Source: Candidatus Methanoperedens sp.
Lineage (GTDB): Archaea > Halobacteriota > Methanosarcinia > Methanosarcinales > Methanoperedenaceae
Direction of reading: 5' to 3'
Assembly (NCBI GenBank): GCA_012026795.1
Contig: VEPM01000018.1
Location: 1-64,000 of the forward strand
DNA length: 64,000 nt
The number at the start of each line of letters is the position of its first letter. Position 1 is the first letter of the stretch. The position numbers and the translations under genes were made by a program. The notes below the pieces were generated by a model. That model ran no database searches. It was not told where the DNA came from and saw nothing but the letters and a program-made list of their open reading frames with translations. Shown here in pieces: positions 1-7,924 of the stretch.

Positions 1-2
1 AT

Positions 3-605
3 GTAAAAGAGATCCCAAAAGAGAAGGGGAAGCTTGTTATTTGTTTCAATGAAAAGTTGAAAGTCTCTATCAAAGAGCATCGTTATGATGAAGTGATAGA
101 AGCTATTGAAAAAAAGAAAAATGGGAAGCCAATCAAGGATGGCCTTAAAAAATATCTTTTAAAATATGGAAAAGAGTGGAAAATCGATTACGATAAACTT
201 GAAGAAGCAGAGAAATATGACGGAATTTATGTCATTTACTGTTCCGATACTTCCATGCCAAAAGAAAAGGCAGTAAAAGCATATTTCGAGAGAGACAGAA
301 TTGAAAAGGGCTTTCAAACAATGAAAAATGTTCTCAATGTTAAGCCATTAAGGTTTCAGTTAGACAAAAAAATAAGAGCTTTCGTGATGCTTTGCCATCT
401 TGCATATCTTGTGGCAACATATGTCGAAGCGGAACTCAAGGACAAAGAGCTGAATTATAGTTTTGATAAGATAAAAGAGCTTTTGGACAATGTCTATACC
501 GTAAAAATCCATCATGGAGATAAGCTGCTAAAAAGAACGAGTTCTATGACTGGAGAGCAGAAAAAAATTATGGATATTTTTGGCTGTTGTCATAACCAAG
601 GGTGA
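3..605 (+). CDS. IS4/IS1634-type transposase, C-terminal part (5' end outside window)
   Basis: The frame is open to the left edge of the window, so this is the C-terminal part of a longer protein. It carries the IS4-superfamily signature Y-x2-R-x3-E-x6-K (YFERDRIEKGFQTMK, about residues 94-108 of the visible part), which holds the catalytic Glu of the DDE triad. The tail after it (KIRAFVMLCHLAYLVATYVE) also matches the IS1634 and IS4 groups. The first catalytic Asp residues would lie before the window. Whether the element is intact cannot be told. A MITE-like inverted repeat begins 28 bases after the stop codon. Confidence 0.8.
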   Translation, partial: VKEIPKEKGKLVICFNEKLKVSIKEHRYDEVIEAIEKKKNGKPIKDGLKKYLLKYGKEWKIDYDKLEEAEKYDGIYVIYCSDTSMPKEKAVKAYFERDRIEKGFQTMKNVLNVKPLRFQLDKKIRAFVMLCHLAYLVATYVEAELKDKELNYSFDKIKELLDNVYTVKIHHGDKLLKRTSSMTGEQKKIMDIFGCCHNQG

Positions 606-632
606 AAGTTGGGTAAATATTGTAGTTATCCG

Positions 633-753
633 CTTAGAGCATGTCTGAATATTTATTCTGGACAGGATTTACAGGATGGACAGGATTAATTTCCATCCTG
701 TAAATCCTGTAATCCTGTCCAAATGTATACCAAATTTTCAGACAAGCTCTTAG
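633..753. repeat. MITE-like element with 22-bp imperfect terminal inverted repeats
   Basis: The left terminal repeat (633-654, starting CTTAGAGCATGTCTGAA) and the right one (732-753, ending TTCAGACAAGCTCTTAG) match at 19 of 22 positions as inverted copies. Between them is a strong hairpin: CAGGATTTACAGGATGGA at 663-680 pairs perfectly with 692-709. The GGACAGGAT word occurs several times. A second copy that keeps the left end and hairpin but not the right end lies at 13571-13660. The right repeat could also be the right end of the transposase-bearing element upstream. No coding capacity is seen. Confidence 0.8.
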
Positions 754-1349
754 TTAAGATAATTAAGATATGTTAAAATAATAACTGTAAGCTGCCCGTT
801 AAATCCGGTAAAAACCGGGATCAGGAGATTATCATCCAGCTTATTGGTAACTGTCTCGACGATCGTTGCCGTACCTGCCATCACAAGGGCAAGGACCAGG
901 TTTGGCAGGAACAACAATCCGATAATAATATCTACGATAAACTCTGCGGCGCAACCTTCATATGCCCTGTTTTTCAATCCCCTGATCCATGTCCGGCCGA
1001 ACACCTTCCCGAAGATAGCTGCCGACGCATCCCCGAATGTGGTCATAAGGATGGCAGCCGAAGCAATCTCTTTAGAAAAAACTGAAATTGCGATTATGCT
1101 GCCTATCGTGAAAAATACATGGCCTCCAAGCCTGTCTGCTTCTTTTATCCTGAAAAGGCTATGGAATACAGGTATTTTTTTTCCCCATTCTATCCTGAAA
1201 TACTCAAGTTCGAGGATTACGATCAAATAAACCGTGAGCAAAACAAGTACTGCTTCCTTGCCGAAAAAACGATAAGTCAGGACTATTATGATAGAGGTCA
1301 CATGTATTGCTTTTCGTATCAGTTCCTGGACAATATCTTCACGATGCAA
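750..1349 (-). CDS. Polyprenol (dolichol) kinase / CTP-transferase family membrane protein
   Basis: This 199-residue protein is almost entirely transmembrane. It matches the SEC59 / phosphatidate cytidylyltransferase-like family, whose archaeal members are thought to phosphorylate polyprenol carriers with CTP. Visible family motifs are RKAIHV near residue 12, GDASAAIFGKVFGR near 106-119, KNRAYEGCAAEF near 125, and the C-terminal ETVTNKLDDNLLIPV. Start is TTG with GGAAAG about 8 bases upstream; no in-frame ATG lies before the upstream stop. The stop codon (750-752) falls inside the right terminal repeat of the adjacent MITE-like element. A carrier-lipid role fits the glycan island later in the window. 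Confidence 0.75.
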   Translation of the reverse strand: MHREDIVQELIRKAIHVTSIIIVLTYRFFGKEAVLVLLTVYLIVILELEYFRIEWGKKIPVFHSLFRIKEADRLGGHVFFTIGSIIAISVFSKEIASAAILMTTFGDASAAIFGKVFGRTWIRGLKNRAYEGCAAEFIVDIIIGLLFLPNLVLALVMAGTATIVETVTNKLDDNLLIPVFTGFNGQLTVIILTYLNYLN

Positions 1350-1402
1350 ATTTTCACTTTCCTTTTTCGCGCAAATTATCTATATCAATGATACCTTGCA
1401 TA

Positions 1403-2449
1403 TCATCCTTTGCTCTGACCTATTTGCCCTATATGAAGCAATCGCATTATAAAGATGGCTGCATATGCTACAAAAATTACAAAAAACAAATAGATCACCC
1501 TGTCCATCAGGGAAACTATGACTGCAATGGTTATTGGTATTCCAACCATTGAATATATACTTATCATGACCAATTCTTTTATTCCCAGACCTCCCGGAAT
1601 CAGAAGAATAGAGCTCAACCAGAGTATCAGGGAAAGGGAAACGATGAGACCTGCAATGGTAATGCCATATCCCACACTTTGAAAGATCATGTAAGTTTTT
1701 AAATAAATAAATGCAAACATAAGAATAGAAAGACCAATATCCATTGAAAGGATTTTTCTGTCTTTCATGATCGATTTGTAGGTTTTCTCGAATTCAGCAA
1801 TACCTGTTGTTATAAGTTCTTCAAATATTTGATATGAATCAAACCTGTTCCTGATAAATTTGAACAGTGAAAAATAATATGCTCGCTTAAGGATCAAATA
1901 GAAGAATGAAATCCGGGCAGACCTGTTTATCTTATGTTTGGAAAGATATGCAAAAAATGCAAGCAAGAACAGTATGAGTGCTATTACTTCTAATAAAATG
2001 GATAACCAACCGGGTATGTCAAGGAACAGGAATACAAAAAGTAAAGAAAAGATCACAGGGACCGAAAAAACAAAGCTGTTTGTTGTCTGGTCCATGGCAA
2101 CAGTAGCATACCAGTTAGCATGGCGATAATCATTGGTTACATTCTTAAGGAACATCGCCCTTCCGAAACCTCCAAATGTTCTTGCGCGCGCTACATTGGT
2201 ATTGAGGACATTTCCTCCCATAAGCCCCAGGAAAAGTGTTGAAAATTTTACCGGCTTTAGCCTGTCCACAAGGAATTTCCATTTTAAGGTCCAAACCAGG
2301 AATCCGCACAGTTCAAGCAAAATTGCAAGAATTACCAGGCCTGGATCAATTGATCGAAGAATTATGACGAGCTGTTGATAATCGATAAGCTGGAGTATAA
2401 TAATTAATGTTAATAACCTGAATATGAAGATTATTTCGCCAGGCTTCAT
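1403..2449 (-). CDS. AglD/UPF0104-type flippase-like membrane protein
   Basis: The protein has 348 residues and multiple hydrophobic helices. It belongs to the lysylphosphatidylglycerol synthase transmembrane / UPF0104 family. The hallmark is PGGLGIKE near residue 286, in the loop before the last helices, and an N-terminal segment with an R-x-R-T-F-G-G-F-G motif near 90. Archaeal and bacterial relatives sit in lipid or glycan transfer pathways and are often fused to or adjacent to glycosyltransferases; the exact activity is not set by sequence. It lies 53 bases upstream of the polyprenol kinase on the same strand, suggesting one transcript. Confidence 0.75.
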   Translation of the reverse strand: MKPGEIIFIFRLLTLIIILQLIDYQQLVIILRSIDPGLVILAILLELCGFLVWTLKWKFLVDRLKPVKFSTLFLGLMGGNVLNTNVARARTFGGFGRAMFLKNVTNDYRHANWYATVAMDQTTNSFVFSVPVIFSLLFVFLFLDIPGWLSILLEVIALILFLLAFFAYLSKHKINRSARISFFYLILKRAYYFSLFKFIRNRFDSYQIFEELITTGIAEFEKTYKSIMKDRKILSMDIGLSILMFAFIYLKTYMIFQSVGYGITIAGLIVSLSLILWLSSILLIPGGLGIKELVMISIYSMVGIPITIAVIVSLMDRVIYLFFVIFVAYAAIFIMRLLHIGQIGQSKG

Positions 2450-2470
2450 TCTTCCTTAATCCACATTAAT

Positions 2471-2487
2471 AGATATATATATATTTA
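2471..2487 (+). promoter_or_regulatory. TATA-like promoter element for the Ig-repeat protein
   Basis: An uninterrupted AGATATATATATATTTA stretch sits about 25 bases before where transcription would start (about 2510). A strong Shine-Dalgarno-like GGAGGG follows at 2515-2520. The region is divergent, so it could also serve the minus-strand gene starting at 2449. Confidence 0.45.
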
Positions 2488-2560
2488 CCTTAATCACAAT
2501 TAAAATAGAATATCGGAGGGATAAATTATTCGAAGGTACGATGAAGAGAGAAAAACAAAA

Positions 2561-3940
2561 ATGTTTATTTTGATTGCATTGATCGGAGGACTGATACTAG
2601 GGTTTGTTTCTGACAGGTATATAACAGGTTGGTTGGAATCCTCACAATTATATATTATTGGAATTACACGCGAGGTTGATGTAGGAAAGGCTACCAATGT
2701 CACGTTCATAACTTTTGGCAATGATAAAGTAGTAAGTAATGCCAGTGTAAATCTCGATGGGTCTGCATCGGGCGCAGGATTAACAGATAAGAACGGGATG
2801 TTGACCTTGACTGTCAATGCCACGTCAGGCGGAAACATTAATATCACTGCGGGAAAAACTGGTTATTATAATGCAACGTCAACTATGATCGCCATACCAG
2901 GGCTTGTTATCAGCGCTACACCCACATTACTTACATCAAATACAGCATCTTTTGTGACATTTTCAGCGAGCAGTTTTGGAAAACCTGTTGGAGATGTTCT
3001 GGTAAACCTATCAGGTGCAGGAATCTCACTGGATGGGGTTACAAACAGCAATGGTGAAGTTGTCCTGCAACTAAATCCTCCCAAAACAGGCGCGATCCTG
3101 GCGATAGCAAGAAAACAGAATTATACTGAAGGTTCAACCACTATAACATCCACGAGCCAGCAGACTTTGAGTGTTTCTTCAAGCCACAGTGCAGTAACAG
3201 TAAATGCTCCGACATATGTCACATTTACGGTTACTGCCGCAGGTTCAGCCGTGAACGATGCCCTTGTAAGCTTAAGCGGCATGGCATCCGGAAGCGGGAT
3301 CACTAACCAGTATGGAAAAGCCATCCTGCTTGTGACACCCGGCGCAGCAGGCACAATTACTGTATCTGCGAGCAGGACTGGCTATGCTGGAGGTTCTACT
3401 ACTATCACATCGACAGGATTACAATCATTGTCCATAACATCAAATCCTGCAACAGTCACAGCAGGGATTCCTGTTTATGTCACTTTCACAGTAACAAGCG
3501 GTGGTAATGCTGTTGCCGAATCAGCAGTCACACTTACAGGTGCTGTTAGCGGGAGCGGGATCACCAACCAGAATGGCCAGGTAATATTATTTGTTAATTC
3601 AACAGGCACCGGTGGAATTACTGCTATTGCAACAAAGAATGGTTTCTCCACCGGAAGTATGAGTCTTGGGGTATCAGGCCAGCAATCGCTCACTATTACT
3701 GCAAACCCGTCCAGTCTGACCAACTGGGTAACCACCTATGTTATATTTACGGTTACAAGCGCAGGTTCTGCGGTAAGCGGGGCAACTGTTACTGCTTCGG
3801 GAGGCGGGGTCGGAGGTGAAGGCGTAACAGATTCAGAAGGCCACGTAACCTTGCAACTTAATGCGGCAGGACAGGGAACTATCAGTGTGACAGCCCGGAA
3901 AACCGGATACATTGACGGGCTTACAACAATAGCCCATTGA
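2561..3940 (+). CDS. Surface protein with five Ig-like (Big_1-type) repeats
   Basis: There is an N-terminal membrane anchor or signal (MFILIALIGGLILGFV) and then about five similar 85-90 residue beta-rich repeats. Each has the pattern T-x-V-T-F-x-V-T, G-x-V-x-LSG, GSGITNxxGxVxL and A-xKxGY. The last repeat ends at the C-terminus without a second anchor. Several N-x-S/T sequons suggest N-glycosylation. ATG 2561 is the first canonical start. However, the frame is open back to 2525, GGAGGG (2515-2520) is 7 bases before an in-frame ATT at 2528, and an ATT start would add a basic RRYDEERKTK segment before the helix. A structural or adhesive surface role is inferred. Confidence 0.8.
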   Translation: MFILIALIGGLILGFVSDRYITGWLESSQLYIIGITREVDVGKATNVTFITFGNDKVVSNASVNLDGSASGAGLTDKNGMLTLTVNATSGGNINITAGKTGYYNATSTMIAIPGLVISATPTLLTSNTASFVTFSASSFGKPVGDVLVNLSGAGISLDGVTNSNGEVVLQLNPPKTGAILAIARKQNYTEGSTTITSTSQQTLSVSSSHSAVTVNAPTYVTFTVTAAGSAVNDALVSLSGMASGSGITNQYGKAILLVTPGAAGTITVSASRTGYAGGSTTITSTGLQSLSITSNPATVTAGIPVYVTFTVTSGGNAVAESAVTLTGAVSGSGITNQNGQVILFVNSTGTGGITAIATKNGFSTGSMSLGVSGQQSLTITANPSSLTNWVTTYVIFTVTSAGSAVSGATVTASGGGVGGEGVTDSEGHVTLQLNAAGQGTISVTARKTGYIDGLTTIAH

Positions 3941-3946
3941 TTTTTT

Positions 3947-4564
3947 ATGCTTGACAATATTATGCGACTAATGGAAAAAGGAAATCCCGTAAGTATTCTT
4001 ATTTCCAATGAAAAGGGTATGGAAAGTCCACTTTTATATTGTGAACTGGTGCATAAAGCAAGATATGGCGAATCTTTTATAATCACGAGCCAGGGATGCA
4101 GGGTTTGTGAATATATTTTTTGCAATACGCAAAATTCACCCGGGGATTATTATAACAGCACTGGCAGGTACAAGAACCGGAAGGCGGCATCAAATGCTGT
4201 TTCTTCGTTAAAAAGGTTTGAAATTAATGGCCTCTCAATAAGAATTACTCCTTTTAAAGGAGATAAGGGAGAGAAATTCGATGTCCTGATCCTTTACCTG
4301 AAACCAGTCAGGGTGATGAGAATAATCCAGGCTTATGCATATCTTGAGGGTAAACAGGCCAGGATCAGGACCGGGGGTATAGCATCAATTTGCAGCGATT
4401 GTACGGTGAATCCATTGCAGGGAGAATTAAGTTTCTCCCTGGGATGTAAAGGTTCAAGGAAGCATAGCAAATATGGAGATGATGAGGTGGTTGTAGGAAT
4501 TCCTTTTGAATTAGCAAAAGATATCGACGAGGCTATCGGGAAAATCCCGGAGACCTTTTCATGA
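3947..4564 (+). CDS. DUF169 family protein
   Basis: This 205-residue soluble protein matches DUF169, a family common in methanogens and other anaerobes. Recognisable parts are the N-terminal RKAASNAVSSLKRFE region, LYLKPVRVMRIIQAYAYLEG near 125, and the C-terminal SLGCKGSRKHSKYGDDEVVVGIP near 165-188. Conserved Cys residues (GCRVCEYIFC near 50-59; ICSDC near 148; GCKGS near 167) could bind a metal or cluster, but no biochemical function is known. It begins 6 bases after the Ig-repeat gene, possibly in the same transcript. Confidence 0.8.
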   Translation: MLDNIMRLMEKGNPVSILISNEKGMESPLLYCELVHKARYGESFIITSQGCRVCEYIFCNTQNSPGDYYNSTGRYKNRKAASNAVSSLKRFEINGLSIRITPFKGDKGEKFDVLILYLKPVRVMRIIQAYAYLEGKQARIRTGGIASICSDCTVNPLQGELSFSLGCKGSRKHSKYGDDEVVVGIPFELAKDIDEAIGKIPETFS

Positions 4565-4639
4565 GTTTCTGAAAAGGCTCATCAAGCTGGCGTTGGTCAA
4601 TTTTTATGTCTAACCATACGATACACTCCTTTTTCCCAA

Positions 4640-4672
4640 GCAAAAAAATGGTGGGGAGCCACTCTCCCCAGA
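4640..4672 (-). terminator. Hairpin plus U-tract terminator after the TolB-like gene
   Basis: Read on the minus strand, TGGGGAG (4670-4664) and CTCCCCA (4658-4652) form a 7-bp GC-rich stem with a 5-base loop. A run of seven T follows (4648-4642). It lies 15 bases past the stop codon of the minus-strand gene ending at 4685. Archaeal terminators usually need only the T-run, so the hairpin is notable. Confidence 0.6.
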
Positions 4673-4684
4673 AAGTCCATGCTG

Positions 4685-6472
4685 CTATGTGAACTTGAAA
4701 TTTGCTACGTGTGTTGTTCCATCTACGAGTTTCACGTTAAGCTGGCGACAGGTGTTGCTCCAAGCCTTTTCGGTCTTCCAGACATAGATGTACTGATCTG
4801 CAATCACATCATAAGAGAGACCGCTTGAGCCTGCTGCTACCGTTTCATTTACTGGATCGACTATTGCATTTGAATCACAGCTTATTGGTGAAGATTTTGG
4901 AAAACCTGTAGCAATTATACCAAGACCCTGATCTCCATTCAGGCTAAACTTTACGGGTACTCCGCTCCCTGCTTTTACAGAATTCAGTATCAGATTGTTA
5001 TTGCTATCAAGATTATCAATAGGGCTGAAGAAGCCATTCCAATTGTAGATGATATCGTAGCTTTGGGTAGCTGAAGCGGTGTTCCCAACGTTATCCTGAG
5101 CATTGACAGTAAAGCTCTTAGAGCCTACCGTGCTGGTGTCAAAATTACTGCCTGATGATACGGGGCCATCACAGGTTGCCACGCCTGAACCGCTATCGGT
5201 GCAACTATAGTTTGCTGCCACAGCCTGATTAAGCGTGTAAGAGCCAGTTATGGGCGCGATTATTGATATACTTGGCTCTTTCTTGTCCACCATATTGCCG
5301 CTGATCGGTCCAGCCGTTGCGCAATTCCCGGCATTATCGCAGACATATCTGGTGTCGGTTGAAGCACTTGAAGTCTCCTCACCAGCTGCAACATTTGTGA
5401 ATAATGAGAAACTAGCATCATCCGGGTTGGCGAGGCCTGAATCACTATCAGTTGCGGTGCATGCGATGCTTACATCAGTTCCATGCCAGAGGCCATCTGC
5501 ACTGCCGCAATCAATTGTAGGTGGAGTGTTATCAATTCCTCCAAGTGTCATTTCATAAATATCCCAGTTAATATTATTATTGAAACCATGTGAAACGAAT
5601 GCTATTTTTTTCCCGTCAGAATTCCAATCAGGTTGTGCTCCATCTATTCCGTTATTTGTGAGTTGGGTTTGTTTCGTTCCATCTGCATTCATGACCCAAA
5701 TATTCCAAGGACCTTGGAGTGCAATGTCCTGTTTTTGATATGCTATGAACATACCATCTGGACTCCATGAAGGATTACCTTCAAACCCAGGACCAAATGT
5801 TAGTTGCACTTTGTTGTTCGGATTAGCGACTTCCATTACCCAAATATGAGCGTTAGGCCAAGCGCCAGATGAATAAACTATCTTGGTGCCGTCTGGACTC
5901 CACGAAGGGCCAGATTGATAATCTCTGTCATTAGTCAGTTGAACACTATTTTCACCGTTGGCATCCATTATCCATATATCACCTATATCGTATGGTTCAT
6001 GAATATGAGAAAAGTATACAATTTTACTTCCATCCGGGCTAAATTCCGGTCCACCAACATCAAAATTTTGATCAGTTGTTAGACAATTTTCATTCGAGCC
6101 ATCTATGTTTATAGTGCATATATCAGCTACTCCATTATAATAGGAATTGTACGCAATGGTATCGCCTAGCGGACTCCATTCTGTATATAAATAGTCTCTT
6201 CCTCCAGGCGTATTAATTCTGCTTACTTCTTTTGAAGTTAAATTTAAAATCCAGACAGAGCCTGAATTAAGGATTGGATCCCCAACAGAAAAAACAATTT
6301 TGCTTCCATCTGGATTGTAACTTGGATCATAATCACCCTCTATATCAATTAGTTTCTCAACGCCATTGTTTGTTATCGCACCTGCATCGCCAGCCAATAA
6401 TAAAAATGTCAGTATAGTTATTCCTAAAACTATTCTGAGGGCATGCCCTCCATATATTTTATTAACACTCAT
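4685..6472 (-). CDS. Secreted TolB-like beta-propeller protein with Ig-like and PxKF-like C-terminus
   Basis: The 595-residue protein has a signal peptide or anchor (about residues 11-32). It continues with about six PD40/WD40-like TolB blades (xPSWSPDGTKIVYxS, about residues 45-310) and Ig-like segments rich in Cys (DTRYVCDNAGNCA, SYTLNQAVAANYSCTDSGSGV). The end resembles the PxKF domain (GSGVPVKFSLNGDQGLGI, with ISCDS and NTCRQLNVKL). No C-terminal membrane helix is seen, so it is probably secreted or anchored by its N-terminus. TolB propellers mediate binding; there is no evidence here for a catalytic role. A hairpin terminator follows the gene. Confidence 0.8.
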   Translation of the reverse strand: MSVNKIYGGHALRIVLGITILTFLLLAGDAGAITNNGVEKLIDIEGDYDPSYNPDGSKIVFSVGDPILNSGSVWILNLTSKEVSRINTPGGRDYLYTEWSPLGDTIAYNSYYNGVADICTINIDGSNENCLTTDQNFDVGGPEFSPDGSKIVYFSHIHEPYDIGDIWIMDANGENSVQLTNDRDYQSGPSWSPDGTKIVYSSGAWPNAHIWVMEVANPNNKVQLTFGPGFEGNPSWSPDGMFIAYQKQDIALQGPWNIWVMNADGTKQTQLTNNGIDGAQPDWNSDGKKIAFVSHGFNNNINWDIYEMTLGGIDNTPPTIDCGSADGLWHGTDVSIACTATDSDSGLANPDDASFSLFTNVAAGEETSSASTDTRYVCDNAGNCATAGPISGNMVDKKEPSISIIAPITGSYTLNQAVAANYSCTDSGSGVATCDGPVSSGSNFDTSTVGSKSFTVNAQDNVGNTASATQSYDIIYNWNGFFSPIDNLDSNNNLILNSVKAGSGVPVKFSLNGDQGLGIIATGFPKSSPISCDSNAIVDPVNETVAAGSSGLSYDVIADQYIYVWKTEKAWSNTCRQLNVKLVDGTTHVANFKFT

Positions 6473-6603
6473 ATTTCATCACACACCATTCAACCTTGAA
6501 GACAAGATAGTACCTGTATTCGAGATACCACCTTTCTTATAGGAATGAACCTTGATTATCTAATACTTAAAACTTCTGTTTTCTCTCCATCATTTCCATA
6601 CTC

Positions 6604-6983
6604 ATCAAAATTTTCAAGATCAGTGGAGCGTATTATTTCAAGCATTTCTTCGATGATCAAGAGCTGTTCCGGGAGCTTGAGCCGTTCTATGAAAAATCTC
6701 GATACCGATTCAGGATGGCAACTGCGGGTGAAAGAAATAAAATCATGAAGCTTCTCGACATGAGAGGCTACGATCCCACCATTATTGACGATCCAGCGCT
6801 TATACAGTTGAGATCGGCAAGTATCAAAAATATTGCGAACTCCTTAAAAATTCCATTGAGAATTATCCCCTACGGGATAAGATGGTCTTTGTTATGAAGG
6901 ATATGGCCTGGGTCGAACAAGCGCTGGCAATGGGGGCGGTCATGAGCGCCTCGATGAAAAAAGAATCTCATCATATTGCTTAA
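6604..6983 (+). pseudogene. Frameshifted remnant of a conserved hypothetical protein
   Basis: Reading starts in one frame (FKISGAYYFKHFFDDQELF, then RFRMATAGERNKIMKLLDM, ending near DDPA at about 6795). It continues in another frame as AYTVEIGKYQKYCELLKNSI and KMVFVMKDMAWVEQALAMGA, to the stop at 6981-6983. The two halves join smoothly, so a single indel explains the break. No start codon or promoter is visible upstream. The 5' part recurs at 8544-8595 as a shorter fragment. I do not recognise the protein family. The stretch 6473-6603 before it shows nothing clear. Confidence 0.6.
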
Positions 6984-7000
6984 AAAATCCATAGGAATAG

Positions 7001-7011
7001 TTATATATAAA
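7001..7011 (+). promoter_or_regulatory. TATA box for the small basic ORF
   Basis: TTATATATAAA is a near-ideal archaeal TATA box. It lies about 35-40 bases before an AGGAGG Shine-Dalgarno sequence (7045-7050). This fits transcription starting near 7030 and a short leader before the ATG at 7061. Confidence 0.5.
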
Positions 7012-7060
7012 AAGTCATTATATTTATTTTCAGTTTTAAATATCAGGAGGGCAAAAACGG

Positions 7061-7117
7061 ATGGCAAAGAAAGGGACGAAAGGAAAACCAAAGCCGAAGA
7101 AACAACTAATACGCTGA
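7061..7117 (+). CDS. Putative 18-residue lysine-rich micropeptide
   Basis: ATG 7061 opens an 18-codon frame, MAKKGTKGKPKPKKQLIR, ending in TGA. It is supported by a perfect AGGAGG at 7045-7050 (10 bases upstream) and a strong TATA box at 7001-7011. Eight of 18 residues are Lys and one is Arg, so the product would be very basic and could bind nucleic acid. It is too short for family assignment. It may instead be the remaining 5' end of a longer, decayed gene, since the surrounding region is full of pseudogenes. Confidence 0.4.
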   Translation: MAKKGTKGKPKPKKQLIR

Positions 7118-7261
7118 AATATTTCTCTTCTTTCTTGGCGCATAGGATAGTATATTAGTATATTTTATCTTGCGACTGATTTTTTACTATTTTATTTTTG
7201 TTATTGACGGATAGAGTATTTCCATTGCGAATAATTACCAAGACCTTCCAATTCAGACCTG

Positions 7262-7744
7262 TTACTCAAAGATATCCCCTTTCCAATTCTTGAAAGTTCC
7301 AGAATGGGACTCATTCTGCCGAGCCTTTAGAACAGTGACGATTAAATCAATTATAGATTTTACAAGAATTATAGATGCTGTTCCTAACCCAAGATAAGCG
7401 ATAATCTCAGGCCCACTTTCATGGCATTCTAAAACAAGTTTCATTTTGTTTTTATCTAGTACGACAGCTCCTTCATTTTTTACTGGCCCATTTGGATAAA
7501 TATATTTATTAATGGTATCCCATGTTATAGACCAGTTATTGAGGCAGCAGCATCCTTCTTCAGTAGGTTTGATTTTGAAGGAAATATAGTCCTCATAATC
7601 AATAGGAGTATCCATCAAATCGATTGCTATGTCTATATTTCTTTTAAGATAGGTATGCATATTGTTCATTATTTCTCTCGGGATTTCAAATAACTGTTTA
7701 TATACAAAATCATCATCATATATGTTCGGGAATCGGATTAACAA
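7262..7744 (-). CDS. Hypothetical protein with C-terminal membrane helix, possibly 5'-truncated
   Basis: I do not recognise this 160-residue protein. Residues 1-110 look soluble, with a CCC triplet near 65-67. A hydrophobic helix (SGPEIIAYLGLGTASIILVK onward, about 110-140) is followed by a short polar tail. The first possible start is TTG 7744, exactly where a GC-rich dispersed repeat begins, and the reading frame continues into that repeat. The true 5' end may therefore have been replaced. An internal ATG (MNNMHTYLKRN) is another possible start. Confidence 0.5.
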   Translation of the reverse strand: MLIRFPNIYDDDFVYKQLFEIPREIMNNMHTYLKRNIDIAIDLMDTPIDYEDYISFKIKPTEEGCCCLNNWSITWDTINKYIYPNGPVKNEGAVVLDKNKMKLVLECHESGPEIIAYLGLGTASIILVKSIIDLIVTVLKARQNESHSGTFKNWKGDIFE

Positions 7745-7800
7745 TGAGTTAAACCCTCTCCCCTTCCCCGCACCCCCAACCTCTCACCCGGCGCTCCATG
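7745..7800 (+). repeat. GC-rich dispersed repeat, copy 1
   Basis: GAGTTAAACCC is followed by CTCTCCCCTTCCCCGCACCC and AACCTCTCACCCGG. It recurs at 13718-13772 with small differences, including a TTATA insertion. The run of C-rich triplets stands out from the AT-rich surroundings. It abuts the 5' end of the minus-strand gene at 7744. Confidence 0.6.
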
Positions 7801-7924
7801 CCGGCAGAAATCCTCCACAGATTCAGGGATTTGAAAAAAGAAGTATCTGCCTAAATGAACGGGAATCATTCAAATGAAAAGATATATATTAATACGAAAT
7901 AAACATGATATTAAGGCGATATAT

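Noticed and set aside
655-720. Possible CRISPR array from repeated GGACAGGAT words
   Set aside because: The words are the arms of one hairpin within a MITE-like repeat; there are no regularly spaced direct repeats with unique spacers.
844-1230. Plus-strand ORF of 128 aa opposite the polyprenol kinase
   Set aside because: Antisense shadow of a conserved membrane-protein gene; its composition follows from the opposite strand.
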